64,000 nt of DNA from Liolophura sinensis (Eukaryota > Mollusca > Polyplacophora > Chitonida > Chitonidae). Under the pieces are notes generated by a model. The model made no database searches. It had not been told where the DNA came from and saw only the letters and a program-made list of their open reading frames with translations. Of this stretch, positions 62,401-64,000 are shown piece after piece (within the stretch, counting starts at the first letter, position 1; each line of letters opens with the position of its first letter). Both the position numbers and the translations under genes were made by a program. The stretch covers positions 70,956,028 through 71,020,027 of the forward strand of contig NC_088295.1 in assembly GCF_032854445.1 (NCBI RefSeq). The letters run 5' to 3'.

Positions 62401-63668
62401 TGTTTATATTTATTGCATTTACACCTGTTGTTAACATTTGTGTATTCATAACATTTGTGCCAGTCAGTAAAGTCTGTCAGTTTATTGCAGATTAAACTGT
62501 ATGACTTGTTACATTCAAGAGGATGTGTTAAAAACTTTCTACATGTATGTTTCAGACAAAGAATTAACATTTGGAAGAGAGCCTTTCACAGTTCGTGCTG
62601 TTGATGTCACTGATTGTCCACTGCCAGAAGGTATGTTTATACCATACGCTGTCGATCTTTTTGTGGTTATTTATCCATACAGCAATTTCCCAAAACACAA
62701 TTAGAGAATTAAATTACAAAATAGATGAAATGCCATGAAAAATTCTTGTTCTCCAGATGTTTCTAACAAATCCTTGTATAATGGCTATCTTCCAAATCCA
62801 ACATACATACTCATGTACTTACATCTCTCTGTACTGTAAGGTGGCTCTTGCCCTGAGATCATCTGGAGGAAGACCCCTACAATGGTTCCCAAGCCCAAGT
62901 ACAAGACAGTGGTTGTACGTCAGACAGGGGGTAACCGCTGCTTTGATCAGTCAGACTGTAAGAGTATTGTTGATCACAACCAGGTAGGACTTCTGATGGC
63001 ATACATGGAACTTTGGCACATCTGTGTGTAATATGTGTAGATATGTGATGTAGTACAAAGTTCTACCCCAGCTAAATGTTTCAGTTTCACACACCACAGA
63101 AAATACCTTGCGTTTTTAACCTTACTGTCGATGGCGAAGAAAAAAAATTCCTCATTCCGAATTTCATGGATTTGTCCTTGGCAGAAGGATGAGCTATGCA
63201 CAAAATTTAATCCAAATCCCTGCATAGCTTTTGCCATTAACTTGCTGACAGGCAAATTTGCTGACTCAGCAAAAAAAGTGCCCTCTTTTGGTAGTGGTAA
63301 TAAGCAAATGTGCATAATGTACACGAAGGGTTCAACTACATGTACCTGTGGGACATGAAAGTACGGGAATAATATAACCTACTACAGATGTGTCAAGAAT
63401 ATAGTTGGTGTTACTTTTTGTTGTTAATGATTTAAATGTGGTAAACAGTATTGTTTCAAAACATCCTGACTATGTACTATGGAGTTGTCAGACTTCATTT
63501 TTATGCCTTGTACTTGTGTCCAGATTGCTAACTTTTGCTGTCATTTTTGTGTTAGTTTAATTTGCTATTGTTCTCTCCAGACTTATGCAGGGTTTCACTT
63601 CTTGGTGGGGGATGATGGTAGGGTGTATGGAGGGGAGGGCTGGGACATTCCTACAGATGAAGCTTTGA
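26695..63668 (+). CDS. Giant secreted GH65 (PGGHG-like) + PGRP-like tandem-module gene, 3' end beyond window
   Basis: 49 exons in the window, all with AG...GT borders and joining in one frame (10,804 coding nt, about 3,600 residues). Exon 1 encodes a signal peptide; exons 2-13, 14-26, 27-39 and 40-49 are four tandem modules. Each module has an N-terminal sandwich, an alpha-barrel and a C-terminal part of a GH65 glucosidase (~720 aa, close to the 737 residues of human PGGHG), then a PGRP-like domain (~160 aa). Modules 1-3 end in a ~44-aa linker with C-x3-C. PGGHG removes glucose from glucosyl-galactosyl-hydroxylysine, and PGRPs bind bacterial peptidoglycan. No stop, ATG-signal exon or promoter-sized gap separates modules (junction introns 222, 385 and 421 bp), so I read one transcript rather than four genes. 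Function of the fusion is inferred. The gene continues past 64000. Confidence 0.87.
27281..27326. repeat. Perfect 20-bp inverted repeat, 6-bp loop
   Basis: gataccactttcaccaacca (27281-27300) is followed by six bases and its exact reverse complement (27307-27326). It lies in intron 1 of the giant gene. Confidence 0.95.
27394..27468. repeat. 25-bp tandem repeat, three copies
   Basis: Units start tctgttgtgctca at 27394, 27419 and 27444; the third decays at its end. Confidence 0.9.
28322..35326 (+). CDS. PGGHG-like: Module 1, GH65 PGGHG-like glucosidase domain
   Basis: Exons 28322-28449, 28657-28761, 29294-29513, 29879-30747, 32569-32799, 33598-33833, 34265-34568, 35252-35326. The N-terminal sandwich has [19 protein letters not shown] and GWSHRARIP. 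The barrel has [16 protein letters not shown] and [13 protein letters not shown], whose Asp (codon 30375) fits human PGGHG Asp301. MPPDEY (Glu codon 32586) fits the general acid Glu430, and EPFK-IWTE supplies the third carboxylate region (Glu574 by spacing). NNSVYTN and [13 protein letters not shown] are further family blocks. All active-site residues I can judge are present, so this domain is probably catalytic. Several N-x-S/T sites fit a secreted protein. Confidence 0.88.
31690..31738 (+). mobile_element. SINE tail fragment
   Basis: gtcgtatataattcttgagt then atggcgttgaacatcaaatc, a diverged SINE 3' end. Confidence 0.6.
32418..32500. repeat. TA microsatellite with TACATG-rich flank
   Basis: (TA)n to 32459, then TA repeats broken by tg, then tacatacatgtatgta. 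Confidence 0.95.
34780..34978. repeat. Interspersed repeat, copy 1 (intron of module 1)
   Basis: Blocks ttctaattttttggacacct, ggtctgctctttttcac, gaggaatatttagtttcttc and tctttgctttcagca recur in the same order at 41262-41452, in a different intron position of module 2. A shorter match lies near 6550. It is therefore a dispersed repeat, not intron homology. Confidence 0.65.
35601..37944 (+). CDS. Module 1, PGRP-like domain and Cys linker
   Basis: Exons 35601-35770, 36371-36564, 37148-37262, then linker exon 37811-37944. Family marks: a C-x5-C pair (CHTMLDC) after [18 protein letters not shown]...[25 protein letters not shown] and a final IKQWKHW. In amidase PGRPs the zinc is held by His (first of HHT), His (GHRQ) and Cys, with a catalytic Tyr. 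Here the first is Thr, GHRQ reads TLEQ, and the Cys is absent, so no hydrolysis is expected. The helix that normally precedes GYNFLVG is missing, and exon 36371-36564 lacks an intron present in modules 2 and 3. The linker contains YPRCDRLCD and ends HIFRTD before the next module. Confidence 0.8.
38167..43786 (+). CDS. PGGHG-like: Module 2, GH65 PGGHG-like domain, probably inactive
   Basis: Exons 38167-38294, 38916-39020, 39262-39478, 39859-40673, 41517-41741, 42286-42518, 43124-43433, 43712-43786. It aligns over its whole length with the other modules ([65 protein letters not shown]). The conserved [13 protein letters not shown] block reads [14 protein letters not shown], so the catalytic Asp is Tyr (codon 40304), and about seven residues are lost just before it. 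EPFK-IWTE becomes EPFK-VWQS. The PPDE glutamate remains. The frame is intact and the fold-level residues are kept, so it looks like a pseudoenzyme under selection rather than decay. Confidence 0.85.
38452..38512 (+). mobile_element. SINE tail fragment
   Basis: ttgtataagtggaatgttct, tgagtatgac and an aaataaaataaat end resemble the SINE 3' end. Confidence 0.5.
38790..38829. repeat. Perfect 18-bp inverted repeat, 4-bp loop
   Basis: tactaatgtttctgagtg (38790-38807), loop ggag, then its exact reverse complement (38812-38829), in an intron of module 2. Confidence 0.95.
39684..39805 (+). mobile_element. SINE 3' half
   Basis: tgggaaggtctgtcagcaac through ccaccataatgatggctgcc to gtgaaatattcttgaga, with the tail shortened. 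Confidence 0.85.
40774..40815. repeat. Short tandem repeat
   Basis: Units of ggagatggacatatata repeated about 2.5 times in an intron of module 2. Confidence 0.8.
41262..41452. repeat. Interspersed repeat, copy 2 (intron of module 2)
   Basis: Partner of the 34780-34978 repeat: ttctaatttttatgacacct, ggtctgctgtttttag, ggaatatttagtttct and tctttgctttcag in the same order. Confidence 0.65.
41810..42074 (-). mobile_element. Full-length tRNA-derived SINE (reference copy)
   Basis: Read on the minus strand it starts ggggcctccgtggctcagtt. It has a box A-like TGGCTCAGTTGG (42064-42053) and a box B-like GAGTTCAAGTCC (41996-41985), then a conserved body with gggtttcccccgggctgtgc, and ends in an (AAAT)n tail. 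These are the RNA polymerase III promoter boxes of a tRNA-derived SINE. It sits in an intron of module 2, opposite to the gene. Confidence 0.93.
44025..44135 (+). mobile_element. Degenerate SINE tail
   Basis: gttttcctccactggcactc, gaagtgaaaattcctgagta and ccagtcaaataaagataaat follow the SINE 3' order. Confidence 0.5.
44613..46809 (+). CDS. Module 2, PGRP-like domain and Cys linker
   Basis: Exons 44613-44776, 45371-45506, 45997-46087, 46329-46443, linker 46682-46809. This is the most PGRP-like of the four: [12 protein letters not shown], the C-x5-C pair [47 protein letters not shown] and a terminal SVHW. The catalytic Tyr of AYNF is kept. The first zinc His is Tyr (VIVYQTAG), the GHRQ His is Gly (GGRQ), and the third ligand Cys is absent, so it should bind rather than cut. 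The linker has KPKCDRKCE and ends LFETD. Confidence 0.86.
44990..45106 (-). mobile_element. SINE 3' part
   Basis: tttgattggtgttaactggg, gtactcaagaatatttcact and ggaggaaaccaggcagagcc. Confidence 0.75.
45230..45280. repeat. Palindromic TACATG array
   Basis: Repeated tacatgtac and tatacatgta words, self-complementary throughout. Confidence 0.8.
45690..45770 (-). mobile_element. SINE 3' fragment
   Basis: tttgattggtgttttacacc then ctcaagaatatttcactgat and agccaacattatgg. Confidence 0.8.
47195..53909 (+). CDS. PGGHG-like: Module 3, GH65 PGGHG-like glucosidase domain
   Basis: Exons 47195-47322, 47591-47698, 48447-48666, 49184-50013, 50412-50639, 50994-51229, 53367-53670, 53835-53909. It keeps [27 protein letters not shown], the segment from [16 protein letters not shown] to [13 protein letters not shown] (Asp codon 49638), [19 protein letters not shown] (Glu codon 50429), [20 protein letters not shown] and EPFK-IWTE. 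All three catalytic carboxylate positions are therefore present and the domain is probably active. The first barrel exon begins [12 protein letters not shown], more variable than the rest. A 143-bp patch around the Asp is almost identical in DNA to module 4. Confidence 0.9.
47865..48170. repeat. 46-bp minisatellite, about 6.7 units
   Basis: Units starting aaatattgagtatggcc occur at 47895, 47941, 47987, 48033, 48079 and 48125 (exact 46-bp period), with a truncated 30-bp unit at 47865. There is no unique sequence between units. It lies in an intron of module 3. Confidence 0.95.
51230..53366. other. 2.1-kb intron of module 3
   Basis: The longest intron after exon 2. No SINE consensus or other repeat is clear, and its short open frames have no recognisable similarity. 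Confidence 0.7.
54018..54104 (-). mobile_element. SINE 3' fragment
   Basis: tcaatgttttacgccatact, caagaatatttcactgatac and gtcagcattatggtgggcgg. Confidence 0.85.
54246..56897 (+). CDS. Module 3, PGRP-like domain and Cys linker
   Basis: Exons 54246-54412, 54742-54889, 55336-55426, 56147-56252, linker 56767-56897. It shows [20 protein letters not shown], the CFNYGDC pair, [38 protein letters not shown] and EIQSWPQW. It is the only PGRP domain here with the HHT histidine, and it also keeps the Tyr. The second zinc His is lost (GHRQ reads GFDQ) and the Cys ligand is absent, so amidase activity is unlikely. The linker carries GLDCDSPCD and ends VFMTH. Confidence 0.86.
56520..56665. repeat. 18-bp degenerate tandem repeat
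   Basis: Pyrimidine-rich units close to cctgttacagccttcttc; the last three are nearly perfect and the earlier ones drift. It lies in the intron before the module 3 linker exon. Confidence 0.85.
57319..62630 (+). CDS. PGGHG-like: Module 4, GH65 PGGHG-like glucosidase domain
   Basis: Exons 57319-57446, 57903-58010, 58561-58774, 59324-60159, 60746-60973, 61303-61541, 61851-62154, 62556-62630. It has [57 protein letters not shown] (Asp codon 59784), [19 protein letters not shown] (Glu codon 60763), [13 protein letters not shown] and EPFK-IWTE. The Asp-to-Glu spacing is 131 residues and the PPDE-to-EPFK Glu spacing is 146, against 129 and 144 between Asp301, Glu430 and Glu574 of human PGGHG. The domain is probably catalytic. 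The first barrel exon starts with CPDGC, giving a small local cysteine pair. Confidence 0.9.
62841..63668 (+). CDS. Module 4, PGRP-like domain (partial, runs off the window)
   Basis: Exons 62841-62983 and 63581-63668. It shows [25 protein letters not shown], the CFDQSDC pair and [17 protein letters not shown]. The HHT histidine is Arg (VRQT) and the catalytic Tyr is Phe (GFHF). Like module 1 it lacks the helix before the FLVG strand. The donor at 63669 (A|gtgagt) shows that the gene goes on; the second half of the domain and any later modules are outside the window. Confidence 0.82.
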
Positions 63669-64000
63669 GTGAGTATCTCAGATGTTCCAGCCACATGTAC
63701 ATGTATATGTAACCATAGCTAAGTTTGACCTCTTCGCTTGTTTGTTATTACCAAGTAATACTTATGGCTATATTCAAGTAAGAGTTCATTGACCAAACAA
63801 TTGACAGAATAAGATTTTTGACAAGTTATGCATTGTGGAATTTGGCCACTGCCAAGTTTCTATTCATTTTACTGCTGTAACATACATTCACCAACATGAA
63901 ATAACAGATGTGGTAATGAGAAAATTCTGAAATAAAACAGTCTTGTGTTTTGAGTGCCGATAATAAGGGATAATCCATCTAAATAAGGCCTCCGCTCCAT

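Noticed and set aside
26695-63668. Four separate tandem PGGHG genes
   Set aside because: Only one signal-peptide exon is visible, no stop codon ends a module, module-final exons have donors in the right phase, and the junction introns are only 222-421 bp.

Overview
The window is animal genomic DNA: many short exons with GT-AG introns, AT-rich introns full of microsatellites, and a dispersed tRNA-derived SINE whose tail reads like 'tacggcgtaaaacaccaatcaaataaataaat'. From memory this repeat style and the gene content fit a lophotrochozoan (mollusc or brachiopod), but the species is not proven here.

Layout. 1-1238: the start of an unrecognised leftward gene (one coding exon, 1147-1238, minus strand). 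1239-6161: mostly intergenic, with a 60-bp tandem duplication, a pair of near-identical 70-bp inverted repeats, and a CpG-richer stretch just before the next gene. 6162-16011: a plus-strand SH3BP5 homologue (Rab11 guanine-exchange-factor family) with a phase-neutral candidate cassette exon at 12896-12961 and places where the reading frame breaks. 16012-26694: about 10.7 kb with no gene I can support, carrying SINE copies, a small MITE and two long foldback elements.

26695-63668 (and past the window end): the main object. Following splice sites by hand gives one plus-strand gene of 49 exons within the window. It opens with a signal-peptide exon and is followed by four tandem modules of about 914-927 codons. 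Each module is a complete glycoside hydrolase family 65 protein of the PGGHG/ATHL1 type (protein-glucosylgalactosylhydroxylysine glucosidase), followed by a peptidoglycan-recognition-protein-like (PGRP, amidase-2 fold) domain. A short linker with a C-x3-C motif follows in modules 1-3. All exons join in frame: modules 1, 2 and 3 are 2781, 2742 and 2772 nt, all multiples of three, and every module boundary is a phase-2 intron. About 3,600 residues are encoded before the sequence ends inside the fourth PGRP domain.

Modules 1, 3 and 4 keep the expected GH65 carboxylates, while module 2 has Tyr where the catalytic Asp should be. None of the three PGRP domains visible to the end keeps the full zinc-ligand set of an amidase, and the partial fourth already lacks two ligands, so they look like binding domains. 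I infer a secreted, multivalent, microbe- or matrix-binding glucosidase array; I know of no described protein with this architecture.
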